Program-made: the position numbers and the translations under genes
Part shown: in pieces, positions 1-5,714 of the stretch
Numbering within the stretch: position 1 is the stretch's first letter
Layout of the letters: each line of letters starts with the position of its first letter
The notes under the pieces: generated by a model
The model's database searches: none
What the model saw: the letters and a program-made list of their open reading frames with translations, nothing else
Told to the model about the DNA's origin: nothing
NCBI GenBank assembly: GCA_003487005.1
Contig: DNFG01000300.1
Span: forward strand, 1-14,866
Source of the DNA: Bryobacterales bacterium
GTDB taxonomy: Bacteria > Acidobacteriota > Terriglobia > Bryobacterales > Bryobacteraceae
Reading direction: 5' to 3'
DNA length: 14,866 bases

Positions 1-152
1 GCACCGCGGTCGAATTCCCGATCGACGCCTTCTCGCGGATGTGCCTGCTCGAAGGCATCGACGAACTCGGCTTCGTCCTGAAGCACGACGCCCAGATCGC
101 CGCCTACGAAGCCCAACGCGAAGGCACCCTCGACACCCGCGCGCTGGCCTAG
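1..152 (+). CDS. leuD: 3-isopropylmalate dehydratase small subunit, C-terminal end (partial)
   Basis: Only the last 49 codons and the TAG stop (150-152) are in the window; the gene enters from the left edge in the frame that starts at base 3. The visible tail contains FPIDAFSRMCLLEGIDELG and then LKHDAQIAAYEAQR. This matches the conserved C-terminus of LeuD, which has a cysteine followed by an L-x-G-h-D-x-h-G run and then L-x-H-D-x-x-I-x-x-Y-E. LeuD pairs with LeuC to isomerise 2-isopropylmalate to 3-isopropylmalate in leucine synthesis, in the cytoplasm. leuC or leuB would be expected to the left but cannot be seen. Close paralogues acting on homoaconitate or citramalate-type substrates share this tail, so the exact substrate is inferred. 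Confidence 0.85.
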   Translation, partial: TAVEFPIDAFSRMCLLEGIDELGFVLKHDAQIAAYEAQREGTLDTRALA

Positions 153-188
153 TCGATCCGGCACGCCGCCGCGATTCGGGTGGATACC

Positions 189-1184
189 ATGCTGCAGGCG
201 ATCAAGAAGCGATTGTTTCCCAAGGGCATCCGGAGGGCGGCGGACAACTGGAAACGGCAATGCTTCCAGCGGGTGACCCGGAAGGACCTGGTCAAGGCCA
301 TCCGGCGAATGGGCATGCCGGACGGGGCTTGGATCTGCATCCACAGCCAGTTGAGCGGCCTCGGCTATCTGGTGGGCGGACCGCGGATCATCCTCGACGC
401 GTTGCGGGAAGCCGTGCCGGGATGCACGCTGTTGATGCCCACGTTTCCCTTCGCGGGCACGGCCGAGGAGTTCATCGCGGGCGACCCGCTGTTTGACCCC
501 GTCCGGACGCCCTCGCGCAGCGGCATGCTGTCGGAAGTGCTGCGCTTGTACCCCGGCGCGAAACGAAGCCTGCATCCCACACATCCGTGCGTGGCCGTCG
601 GTCCGGACGCGGATGTGCTCATCGATGGCTCGGAGTGCGCACTGACCCCCTTCGGGCCCGATTCCAGCTATGGGCGCTATGCCCAAAGCCCGAAAGCCTG
701 GCAGTTTCTCGTTCACACCAACGCCACCAGTATCGTGCACGAATTTCAGGAAGCGGCGGACATGCCGAATCTGTTCCTGCCCGATCTCTACACGGCGCGC
801 GGACTCGACCGGGCCGGCCGCGAGCAGCGTTATTCGCTCAAAATCCACTTCCCCTTGCTGCCTTTGTTCGTCGCAACGCCCGAATATGTCTGGTTTCCCG
901 ACTATGCGCTGCCGTTTCCCGCCGCGAAGCGAAATCATCTGGTGAACCGGATGAAGGACAAGGCCGCCGCGGAGGCGATCGTCCGGCGGCACGACGAACT
1001 GCACCGGGCGGGCGTGTTTCGCGAGGCCAAAATCCGCGAATCGCAGTTGCTGGCCGTCGAGGTGGCGCCGTGGCGGGCGCGGGTCTGCGGGGAGGTTCGC
1101 GAGAGCATCGCGCGTTTTCCGGAGCGCTACGATGTCGCCGCTTTGCGCGAAGCGAAGTCGAGAAAAGAGTTAATCACCACGTAA
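189..1184 (+). CDS. AAC(3)-family N-acetyltransferase-like protein
   Basis: This is a 331-residue protein of the Antibiotic_NAT (aminoglycoside 3-N-acetyltransferase) fold. The signature blocks appear in family order: an N-terminal IHSQLSGLGYLVGG, then TLLMPTFPF, then a long R-T-P-S-R-S-G-M-L-S-E-V segment, then RSLHPTHPCVAVGPDAD (histidines at about residues 129 and 132), then LTPFGPDSSYGR. Family enzymes use acetyl-CoA to acetylate an amino group, but many chromosomal members act on sugars or peptides and not on aminoglycosides. Resistance should therefore not be assumed. The protein is about 50-60 residues longer than classic AAC(3) enzymes because of an extended C-terminal tail. The ATG at 189 is preferred because GGGTGG (178-183) lies 5 nt upstream; an in-frame GTG at 180 is the alternative. 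It follows leuD by about 36 bp, so the two may be co-transcribed, which is an odd pairing. The fold is sure and the substrate is unknown. Confidence 0.85.
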   Translation: MLQAIKKRLFPKGIRRAADNWKRQCFQRVTRKDLVKAIRRMGMPDGAWICIHSQLSGLGYLVGGPRIILDALREAVPGCTLLMPTFPFAGTAEEFIAGDPLFDPVRTPSRSGMLSEVLRLYPGAKRSLHPTHPCVAVGPDADVLIDGSECALTPFGPDSSYGRYAQSPKAWQFLVHTNATSIVHEFQEAADMPNLFLPDLYTARGLDRAGREQRYSLKIHFPLLPLFVATPEYVWFPDYALPFPAAKRNHLVNRMKDKAAAEAIVRRHDELHRAGVFREAKIRESQLLAVEVAPWRARVCGEVRESIARFPERYDVAALREAKSRKELITT

Positions 1185-1193
1185 CGGGGGCCT

Positions 1194-1211
1194 CCGGACA
1201 CACTGGTCCGG
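1194..1211 (+). terminator. Hairpin just after the acetyltransferase gene
   Basis: CCGGAC (1194-1199) and GTCCGG (1206-1211) form a perfect 6-bp stem around ACACTG, 9 bp after the stop at 1184. An overlapping alternative pairs CTCCGG with CCGGAG a few bases further on. There is no T-run directly after it, so it is a possible but not canonical terminator. Confidence 0.3.
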
Positions 1212-1711
1212 GACTCCGGAGATGGTTTTAGCTGACGAAGGGCGGGAGGGGCTTCCAGTCATCCCTTTCAACTCCCGCCGGCCCGGTTTCCGTCATGGTT
1301 GCCGGGCGCCCGCCGCACGTTGACCCCCTTTTGGAGGGCTGGAAGGCGGCTATTTTCATCGCGCAGAACTTCAATCCGCGGTATTGTGCCTGATCCAGGG
1401 CCAAGGCCAGATTGCCACTGTGGACCAGACTGTTCTGTCCCATCGCTGGCGCGACGGCTACGCTTGGGCGAATTTTCATTCGTCAGCGTGGAGTGATTGT
1501 GCCGGCCGGCGTGGAACCAACTCCGGTTTCACGATAACAGGCGGATTGGGCGGAGGCGCGAGGGGGGCGGGCTGTGGGTGTCTGCAAGTGCTTGAAAAGA
1601 CGAGGCGGAAATTTATCTCCAAATTCGGTCAACACATCGGCAACCCTGTCCGGTTCTGGGGCAGTACGGCGCCGCCGCGCCCCTACCCCCAATGGCATAT
1701 GCGGACTATTC
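1212..1711. other. Gene-free stretch, no recognisable gene
   Basis: About 500 bp lies between the acetyltransferase and the inverted-arm element. Open frames here are short (at most 132 codons), conflict on both strands, lack ribosome binding sites and match no family I recognise. The one structure I see is an 8-bp perfect stem, GGCGGGAG (1241-1248) with CTCCCGCC (1272-1279), around a 23-nt loop. Base composition is less GC-rich and less codon-patterned than in the flanking genes, so this may be decayed DNA. Confidence 0.5.
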
Positions 1712-1976
1712 GGTGCCTGGAACCCAATTCCCCTAATTCAAACAACGGCTGGCACCCAATTGGTTGCACGTATTTTCAATGACTTGCGGGTGTCGGAGGG
1801 AGAAGCCGGGCGCGCCAGGGGGCCTGTCTGAGAATTCCCGTCGTGCTGTCCAGAGCGGCGGATATTCGAAAACATCCGTGTTTGCAATGACCTGGACGAA
1901 ATTGAGGGGCGGGGTGGGAGAAATGGAATTGGGTGCCAGCCGGAGCTGAAGTCAGGTGCATTGGGTTCCAGGCACC
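1712..1976. mobile_element. MITE/REP-like element with two 50-bp inverted arms
   Basis: The left arm (1712-1761) and the right arm (1927-1976) are both exactly 50 bp and are reverse complements at 41 of 50 positions. The outer 17 bp (GGTGCCTGGAACCCAAT) and the inner 16 bp (CGGCTGGCACCCAATT) are identical; all nine differences lie in the middle. Each arm holds the direct pair TGGAACCCAAT/TGGCACCCAAT and the inverted pair GGTGCC/GGCACC. The 165-bp centre encodes nothing convincing. GGTGCC/GGCACC palindromes are typical of the REP sequences that REP-associated tyrosine transposases handle, so a REP doublet or a non-autonomous element are both possible. No transposase is present in the window, and I could not define a target-site duplication. 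Confidence 0.6.
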
Positions 1977-2028
1977 GCCCGCCCCCATCACCGCCCGCCC
2001 CGGGGCGCATCCACCTCCCATGCAGGTG

Positions 2029-2034
2029 TACGAT
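2029..2034 (+). promoter_or_regulatory. Possible -10 hexamer for the oxidoreductase gene
   Basis: TACGAT (four of six to TATAAT) ends 15 nt before the ATG at 2050. This would give a short leader of about 9 nt. No convincing -35 is visible, so this is weak. Confidence 0.2.
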
Positions 2035-2049
2035 CAGAGTGTCACGCAG

Positions 2050-3213
2050 ATGAACCGGCGCTCACTCCTGAAGTCGGCCGCGGCGGGTTTAGCCGTGCAG
2101 GGATTCTCCTCCGCCGCCCCGCGGAAATGGCGGGTGTGCGTGATCGGCCACACCGGGCATGGCGATTTCGGACATGGCATCGACCTCGTCTGGAAGTCCA
2201 TCCCCGGCGCCGAACTCCTCGCCGTCGCCGACCCGGTGGCCGAAGGCGCCGCGAAAGCGGCCAAGCGCACCGGCGCGGCGCGCATCTACGCCGACTACCG
2301 GGAGATGCTGCGCAAGGAAAAGCCCGACCTCGTCAGCATCTGTCCCCGTTGGGCGGACCAGCGCGTGGAGATGATCGAAGCCGTCTCCGGCGCCGGCGCG
2401 CACATCTTCATGGAAAAGCCGATGGCGCGGAACCTCGCCGATGCCGACCGCATCGTCGCCGCGGCGGCCAGAAACAGGGTCAAGGTCCAGTTGGCCCACG
2501 TGATGCACGCGTCGCCCTACGTCCGGCACGCCGCCCGCCTGGTGGAAAACGGCGAAATCGGCACGTTGTTCGAAGTGCGCGGCCGCGGCAAGGAGGATTC
2601 GCGCGCCGGCGGCGAAGACCTGATGACCCTCGGCACCCACATCATGGATCTCTTCCGTCTTTTCGCTGGCGATCCCACATCCTGCCAGGCCCACGTGACG
2701 CAGGACGGAGCGGACGTCAACCCCTCCCACGCCCGCACCCCCACCGAACCCGTCGGGCGGGTCGCGGGCAATCAGGTCAATGCCACCTTCGCCTTTCCGC
2801 GCGGCGTCCACGCGCACTTCAGTTCCATGGCCAGCCCCGATCCCGGCGGCATGCGCTTCGGCATCCACCTGTATGGAAGCCGGGGGGTGATCTTCGTCCC
2901 CATCCAGATCTTCCCTTCCGGTCAGCCTTCCATCCTGCGTTCCGCCGAATGGATGCCCACGGCACAGCAAGGCTGGGAACCGGTCACCCTCCCCGATCCC
3001 GTCCCGCCGCCGTCGCCCCTCGGTGTCCAGCATCTGTCCAACGTGGCGATGGTCGAGGACCTGCTCGAAGCAGTCCAAACCGGCCGGGAACCGATGTGTA
3101 GCGAAGTGGACGGCCGCTGGACCATCGAAATGGTGACAGCGGTCTATCAATCGCACCTGAGCGGACGCCGTGTCGCGTTCCCATTGCAGGACCGGCGCTC
3201 CGGGCTGGAGTGA
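2050..3213 (+). CDS. Tat-exported Gfo/Idh/MocA family oxidoreductase
   Basis: This is a 387-residue NAD(P)-dependent oxidoreductase of the Gfo/Idh/MocA family. It opens with NRRSLLKSAAAGLAVQGF, a twin-arginine signal followed by a hydrophobic stretch, so it is predicted to be exported folded with its cofactor. The Rossmann domain runs from about residue 27 (RVCVIGHTGHGDFGHG) to about 145. The family hallmark E-K-P is at 122-124 (FMEKPMARNLADAD), and the C-terminal domain holds GTHIMDLFR at 195-203, where the histidine and aspartate match the usual active-site positions. The glycine loop is atypical for the family. Such enzymes oxidise, reduce or deglycosylate sugars and cyclitols; the substrate cannot be told. 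The open frame extends upstream to 1933 and into the repeat arm, but the Tat motif fixes the start at 2050. An in-frame ATG at 2020 would bury the signal. It stands alone, without a pathway neighbour. Confidence 0.9.
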   Translation: MNRRSLLKSAAAGLAVQGFSSAAPRKWRVCVIGHTGHGDFGHGIDLVWKSIPGAELLAVADPVAEGAAKAAKRTGAARIYADYREMLRKEKPDLVSICPRWADQRVEMIEAVSGAGAHIFMEKPMARNLADADRIVAAAARNRVKVQLAHVMHASPYVRHAARLVENGEIGTLFEVRGRGKEDSRAGGEDLMTLGTHIMDLFRLFAGDPTSCQAHVTQDGADVNPSHARTPTEPVGRVAGNQVNATFAFPRGVHAHFSSMASPDPGGMRFGIHLYGSRGVIFVPIQIFPSGQPSILRSAEWMPTAQQGWEPVTLPDPVPPPSPLGVQHLSNVAMVEDLLEAVQTGREPMCSEVDGRWTIEMVTAVYQSHLSGRRVAFPLQDRRSGLE

Positions 3214-3257
3214 CTGGCGTATCGCCTGTCGGACCGGTCTTGAAGACAGCCGCACCC

Positions 3258-3276
3258 ATGGCGCCCGCCGCGCCAT
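3258..3276 (+). terminator. GC hairpin after the oxidoreductase gene
   Basis: ATGGCGC (3258-3264) and GCGCCAT (3270-3276) form a perfect 7-bp stem with a CCGCC loop, 44 bp past the stop codon. No T-tract follows. It may stop transcription or protect mRNA ends, but that is inference. Confidence 0.3.
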
Positions 3277-3315
3277 CCGGAGTTCAGCGACAATAACAAT
3301 CGGCTGGCGCAAACG

Positions 3316-3852
3316 ATGCAGGATTCGCCCCAATCCGGCCCGCACGGCAACCTCGCCCCAGGTTCGCCGTCGATGCCGCACCCGGAGATCGAGCAGAGTA
3401 TCCTCGCGTTCGTCGCCAGGGAAACTGGCCGCAACCCGAAGTGTTTCACGCTAAACTCCCGGTTGGCGCAAGATCTCGGTGTGGACGGCGACGATGCCGT
3501 GGAGTTATTCGAGAAGTTCGGGGAGAAGTACGGGGTGGATCTGACCGCCCTGTTCCAAAATTGGGATCACCATTTCGTCCCGGAAGGCAGCGGTCCTGGA
3601 ATCGGATTCATGATTGCGGTCGGGGCTGGTGCGATATTGGGTGACCTGCTGCATCGGGTGTACCCGCCGATACCGGCCTGGGCCTGGATGATCCCTCCAC
3701 CCATCGTCTACATGTTTGTCCACGCGAAATTTTTCGCGGAGCCCGACAACTGTGACCCGATTACGATTCAGGAACTCGTGGATGCCGCGATCAGTCGCAC
3801 ATGGGACCGGCACTACGAACCGCGGGCAACCATGTTCCATTCGGGCCTCTGA
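3316..3852 (+). CDS. DUF1493-like, acyl-carrier-protein-shaped protein with hydrophobic segments
   Basis: A 178-residue protein. Residues 21-95 read as the DUF1493 / acyl-carrier-protein-like fold: a first helix (PEIEQSILAFVARETG), then RLAQDLGVDGDDAVELFEKF, then YGVDLTALFQNWDHHFVPEG. In true carrier proteins the matching turn is D-S-L with a serine that takes phosphopantetheine. Here the position is Gly58 in VDGDD, so it should not be a loaded carrier. Residues 96-140 are unusually hydrophobic (GIGFMIAVGAGAILGDLL and later WMIPPPIVYMFVHAKFF), possibly one or two membrane segments. The C-terminus (CDPITIQELVDAAISRTW) returns to a soluble character and matches the tail seen in DUF1493 members. 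The start is uncertain. ATG 3373 has an AGG 10 nt upstream and sits just before the domain; ATG 3316 gives 19 extra low-complexity residues and has no clear ribosome site. Function unknown. Confidence 0.7.
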   Translation: MQDSPQSGPHGNLAPGSPSMPHPEIEQSILAFVARETGRNPKCFTLNSRLAQDLGVDGDDAVELFEKFGEKYGVDLTALFQNWDHHFVPEGSGPGIGFMIAVGAGAILGDLLHRVYPPIPAWAWMIPPPIVYMFVHAKFFAEPDNCDPITIQELVDAAISRTWDRHYEPRATMFHSGL

Positions 3853-3867
3853 TGGACAACAGACGCA

Positions 3868-3884
3868 ATTTCGGAACCCGAAAT
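3868..3884 (+). terminator. Hairpin between the DUF1493-like gene and hicA
   Basis: ATTTCGG (3868-3874) and CCGAAAT (3878-3884) form a perfect 7-bp stem with a 3-nt loop, 15 bp after the stop at 3852. It lies in the convergent gap before hicA, so it could act for one or both genes. No clear U-run follows. Confidence 0.35.
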
Positions 3885-3973
3885 CTCGCTGCCGTAAACC
3901 CCCGCCCGCCAGAGCAGGATGAACGCAAGCAGAGAGTAACACGGTGTAGAGTCAGGATTAGGGGGAAGTGCGA

Positions 3974-4078
3974 ATGACCCGGCCAACGACGTACGAAGAC
4001 CTTCCGGCCACTGACTCCCTTACGCCACCCTGTCCCACTCTTCCCGCGGAATCCCCGCCAATTTCAATATCCGGCTGA
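3974..4078 (+). pseudogene. Possible truncated start of a Uma2-type gene
   Basis: An ATG at 3974 follows GGGGGAAG (3961-3968) at a good distance. The first residues, MTRPTTYEDLPATD, resemble the opening of Uma2-family (restriction-endonuclease-fold) proteins, where a T-Y-E-D-h motif precedes a G-x-R-Y-E-L-I-D-G-E block. That block is missing here; the frame continues for 34 codons into the antisense of hicA and stops at 4076-4078. If real, it is a gene stump cut by the arrival of hicBA or by a deletion. The similarity covers only about a dozen residues and could be chance. Confidence 0.2.
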
Positions 4079-4241
4079 GCAGGTCTTGCCCAATGGCCCC
4101 TTCATGCGGGTTCGGAATCGCCACTCGTAAACTCCCTCGCACCATGAATGGGTGCCGGCCTTCCTGATACGGCCCTTCAAACCCCAAAGCCCGAAACCGC
4201 CGCACCCGTTCACGCCTTGCGACGGGGTTCAGCTTAGGCAT
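4020..4241 (-). CDS. hicA: HicA-family mRNA-interferase toxin
   Basis: A 73-residue protein, the usual HicA length. It has the double-stranded-RNA-binding-like HicA fold signature: RRERVRRFRALGFEG, then QEGRHPFMVRG with the conserved histidine at residue 30 where the family has its catalytic His, then VAIPNPHEGAIGQDLLSRIL and KLAGIPREEW. HicA toxins cleave mRNA and tmRNA in the cytoplasm and are blocked by HicB. The start is the ATG at 4241, overlapping the end of hicB by 8 bp, which implies translational coupling. A longer frame to 4280 only adds residues antisense to no known motif and is rejected. The Gly-Arg-His in place of the common Gly-Ser-His is a small deviation. The gene appears intact. 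Confidence 0.9.
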   Translation of the reverse strand: MPKLNPVARRERVRRFRALGFEGPYQEGRHPFMVRGSLRVAIPNPHEGAIGQDLLSRILKLAGIPREEWDRVA

Positions 4242-4488
4242 CGATCGGCTCAAGCCTCTCCGGTCCCACAGCCACCCCATCGATCACCGGCAGCGATTGC
4301 CTCAGGCGCAACCCGAGCACGATCCAGTCCTCCAGCACACTCTGCAGCTCTTCCCGGCACTCCTCCAGCGTCGCCCCCGCCGCCCACACTCCCTCGCAGC
4401 CCGGAATCGTACCAAAGTACGGCTTGCCCTCCTCCACCATCTCGTAATGCGCCCGCCGCATCGCTGCCTGGATATAGCCCGTCAACAT
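4234..4488 (-). CDS. hicB: HicB-family antitoxin
   Basis: An 84-residue HicB antitoxin. The HicB fold is seen in YEMVEEGKPYFGTIPGCEGV and then WAAGATLEECREELQSVLE, followed by a short tail (LRQSLPVIDGVAV). No separate helix-turn-helix or ribbon-helix-helix DNA-binding domain is visible, so it is the short type. It neutralises the HicA encoded just downstream on the same strand. The order here is antitoxin first, the reverse of the classic hicA-hicB arrangement, though common for this short type. The ATG at 4488 is preceded on the minus strand by GAAGGC and a TAGGAT hexamer, so the transcript may start at or next to the start codon. Confidence 0.88.
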   Translation of the reverse strand: MLTGYIQAAMRRAHYEMVEEGKPYFGTIPGCEGVWAAGATLEECREELQSVLEDWIVLGLRLRQSLPVIDGVAVGPERLEPIDA

Positions 4489-4494
4489 GCCTTC

Positions 4495-4500
4495 ATCCTA
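4495..4500 (-). promoter_or_regulatory. -10-like hexamer directly before hicB
   Basis: Read on the minus strand, TAGGAT ends 6 nt before the hicB ATG at 4488. This spacing would put the transcript start at about the A of the ATG. No -35 was recognised. Confidence 0.3.
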
Positions 4501-4662
4501 CTCCCGCCACCAGAGGCCGCGAACGCAGTGTCTGGGCGATCACTTGAAAGCCCCCTTCTTTGAACCTCCGGCGCAGGATCTGGTCCGCCTTTGACCGCAG
4601 GGAGCCGTGATATCCGGCCGGCAGCCGTTGGTGGAGGGTTTCGGGTGGCGGGGAGAGTAGAC

Positions 4663-4674
4663 TCAATCACCTTA
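4663..4674 (+). repeat. TCAATCACCTTA repeat, copy 1
   Basis: One of three identical 12-bp direct copies in the window (also 5703-5714 and 6268-6279). It is preceded by AGTAGAC and followed by TATCGAGG. Confidence 0.6.
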
Positions 4675-4818
4675 TATCGAGGCTGACTGCCGCCGACAAC
4701 GGGGAGCCTCCCAGCCGAAAGTGGGTCCTGGCCTGACAAGGCCTATGAATGCACGAAGTTAGCCAGCCCGGCGAAACAGGGTGCCGTTTGAGCACCTTTC
4801 AGATCCAGCGGCCTGCCT

Positions 4819-4842
4819 GGAGTTTGGTGATTGAGTGGACCG
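4819..4842 (-). repeat. TCAATCACC repeat, inverted copy
   Basis: Read on the minus strand it is CGGTCCACTCAATCACC followed by AAACTCC. It shares CGGT, then one changed base, then the 12-mer CACTCAATCACC, and a downstream ACTCC, with the copy at 6268. The family therefore has a longer consensus than the 12-bp core. Confidence 0.55.
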
Positions 4843-4967
4843 CCCCCCAACCCCCAACCGTGAGCCACGCGCGTCAGCGCGAGGTACAACGAAAATCCCC
4901 AGGGGGCGAAGGGCCCGCCGAAGGGGCACCCGACACCTTCGCAACCGGAAATCGCGGCGCGGCGCAG

Positions 4968-4991
4968 TGTGCCAGTTCCGAAACTGGCACA
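4968..4991. repeat. Perfect 10-bp palindrome (TGTGCCAGTT stem)
   Basis: TGTGCCAGTT (4968-4977) and AACTGGCACA (4982-4991) form a perfect stem with a CCGA loop. It lies 43 bp before the ATG at 5035. Its form, a long GC-rich stem with a tetraloop and an internal GTGCC/GGCAC, is typical of a REP-type repeat. It has no T-run on either side, and only this copy occurs in the window. Confidence 0.5.
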
Positions 4992-5034
4992 AGCGGGGTG
5001 CTGCGACGGGCGCGAACACCTCAGACTGGTGTCG

Positions 5035-5607
5035 ATGACCGCCAGATACCTCGAAAAAGCTCTCGCCTGCCTGCTCTGTTGCGCAATTCCGCTCGCGGCC
5101 GATGGCCCTTCAGAACCGCCGGCGCGGCCCGCGCCCCCCGTCGATGCCGAGGCGCTCCCGAAGCTCTTGCGCAAGAAGAAAGTCACCGTCTGCCTGAAAG
5201 ACAAACGATGCGTCGAGGGCAGGTACCGGACAAGCGGTTCGGGTGTGGTTGAGGTACAGGAAAAGACCGAGTTTGATGTCACGGTGCTGCCGCTGAGTGA
5301 CATCGACACGATCGCGTATCGTGGGGGTGCATCGAGAACCGAGAACTGGATTGCGGGCGGCTTCATTGCCGGTATGTTCGGCTTGCTTGTTCCGGCCCAA
5401 CGTTATGATGCCGCGGCGAACGCCCTGTTGGGCCACATGGCGGTAGGAGTTGTCTTGGGCACCGTCATGCTGATACGGCAATTCCGGCGGCCGAAGACCG
5501 TGATCCGCATTCGCCCTGCCTCTGTTGTCCCGCCCGTACCGGAGACAGGAGCCACCGGCGCGGATGACGAGGCGTCGCCCATGGACGAGAGCGCGGACGG
5601 AAGTTGA
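5035..5607 (+). CDS. Exported/membrane hypothetical protein with a small beta-barrel-like domain
   Basis: A 190-residue protein with no assigned family. Residues 1-22 look like a signal peptide or N-terminal anchor (ALACLLCCAIPLAADG). A proline-rich linker follows. Residues 47-97 (KKKVTVCLKDKRCVEGRYR, then VTVLPLSDIDTIAYRGG) alternate like the compact Sm-like barrel domain found in many acidobacterial hypothetical proteins, where a K-V-x-V-x-L-K-D core is followed by a Y-x-D-V-x-x-V strand. Two hydrophobic stretches come next, at about 105-120 and 133-148, then a basic patch and an acidic, disordered tail. It probably sits in the inner membrane. No ribosome site precedes the ATG at 5035; the frame is open back to 4969 but would start inside the palindrome. 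Function unknown; the barrel assignment is inference. Confidence 0.6.
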   Translation: MTARYLEKALACLLCCAIPLAADGPSEPPARPAPPVDAEALPKLLRKKKVTVCLKDKRCVEGRYRTSGSGVVEVQEKTEFDVTVLPLSDIDTIAYRGGASRTENWIAGGFIAGMFGLLVPAQRYDAAANALLGHMAVGVVLGTVMLIRQFRRPKTVIRIRPASVVPPVPETGATGADDEASPMDESADGS

Positions 5608-5609
5608 CC

Positions 5610-5624
5610 GGGTCGGCTTGACCC
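5610..5624 (+). terminator. Short hairpin after the 5035-5607 gene
   Basis: GGGTC (5610-5614) and GACCC (5620-5624) pair around GGCTT, 2 bp past the stop; a pyrimidine-rich TTCTTTCT follows about 10 nt later. This is a weak intrinsic-terminator candidate. Confidence 0.3.
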
Positions 5625-5664
5625 ATCCCAGACTTCTTTCTGCAACTAAGCCATAAAGGGAGTT

Positions 5665-5691
5665 CCCCCGGCCTTGCCGACCGAAAGGGGG
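5665..5691 (-). terminator. CCCCC/GGGGG stem between the two small genes
   Basis: CCCCC (5665-5669) pairs with GGGGG (5687-5691) around a loop that holds its own GGC/GCC mini-stem. It lies just downstream of the minus-strand gene ending at 5707. There is no T-run, so the role is uncertain. Confidence 0.2.
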
Positions 5692-5702
5692 CGACCGAAT
5701 AT

Positions 5703-5714
5703 TCAATCACCTTA
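5703..5714 (+). repeat. TCAATCACCTTA repeat, copy 2 (overlaps a stop codon)
   Basis: It is identical to copies 1 and 3 over 12 bp. The last codons and the stop (TGA, 5709-5707 on the minus strand) of the minus-strand gene 5707-6195 lie inside this repeat. Confidence 0.6.

Larger units (their letters stand above)
4489..5034. other. Gene-free, repeat-rich stretch
   Basis: About 550 bp separates hicB from the next gene. I see no credible gene: the frames of 60-200 codons conflict, and several read through the palindrome at 4968-4991. It holds one direct and one inverted copy of the TCAATCACC repeat (4663, 4826), a small stem GGCCT/AGGCC at 4730-4743, CGCGC/GCGCG at 4868-4881, and the strong 10-bp stem at 4968-4991. 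The segment from about 4819 to 4991, bounded by the inverted repeat copy and that palindrome, has the look of a multi-copy intergenic element, which I cannot test here. Confidence 0.5.

Noticed and set aside
1228..1479. An 83-codon minus-strand frame in the gene-free stretch
   Set aside because: It has no ribosome site or recognisable domain, and other frames of similar length overlap it; I could not link it to any transposase family.
1483..1560. A tRNA-like 3' part on the minus strand (GTTGG, a 7-nt loop TTCCACG, CCGGC)
   Set aside because: The loop breaks the TTCRANY rule at two positions, the stem needs two G-U pairs, and no matching acceptor strand lies about 70 bases upstream.
2089..3381. 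A 430-codon open frame on the minus strand opposite the oxidoreductase
   Set aside because: It is antisense to a gene with clear family motifs; the long frame comes from GC-rich codon bias, and its translation matches no family.
4743..5366. A 207-codon minus-strand frame over the repeat strip and the 5035 gene
   Set aside because: It reads through the palindrome and the repeat copy and is antisense to a gene with a signal peptide; this is typical repeat-derived filler.
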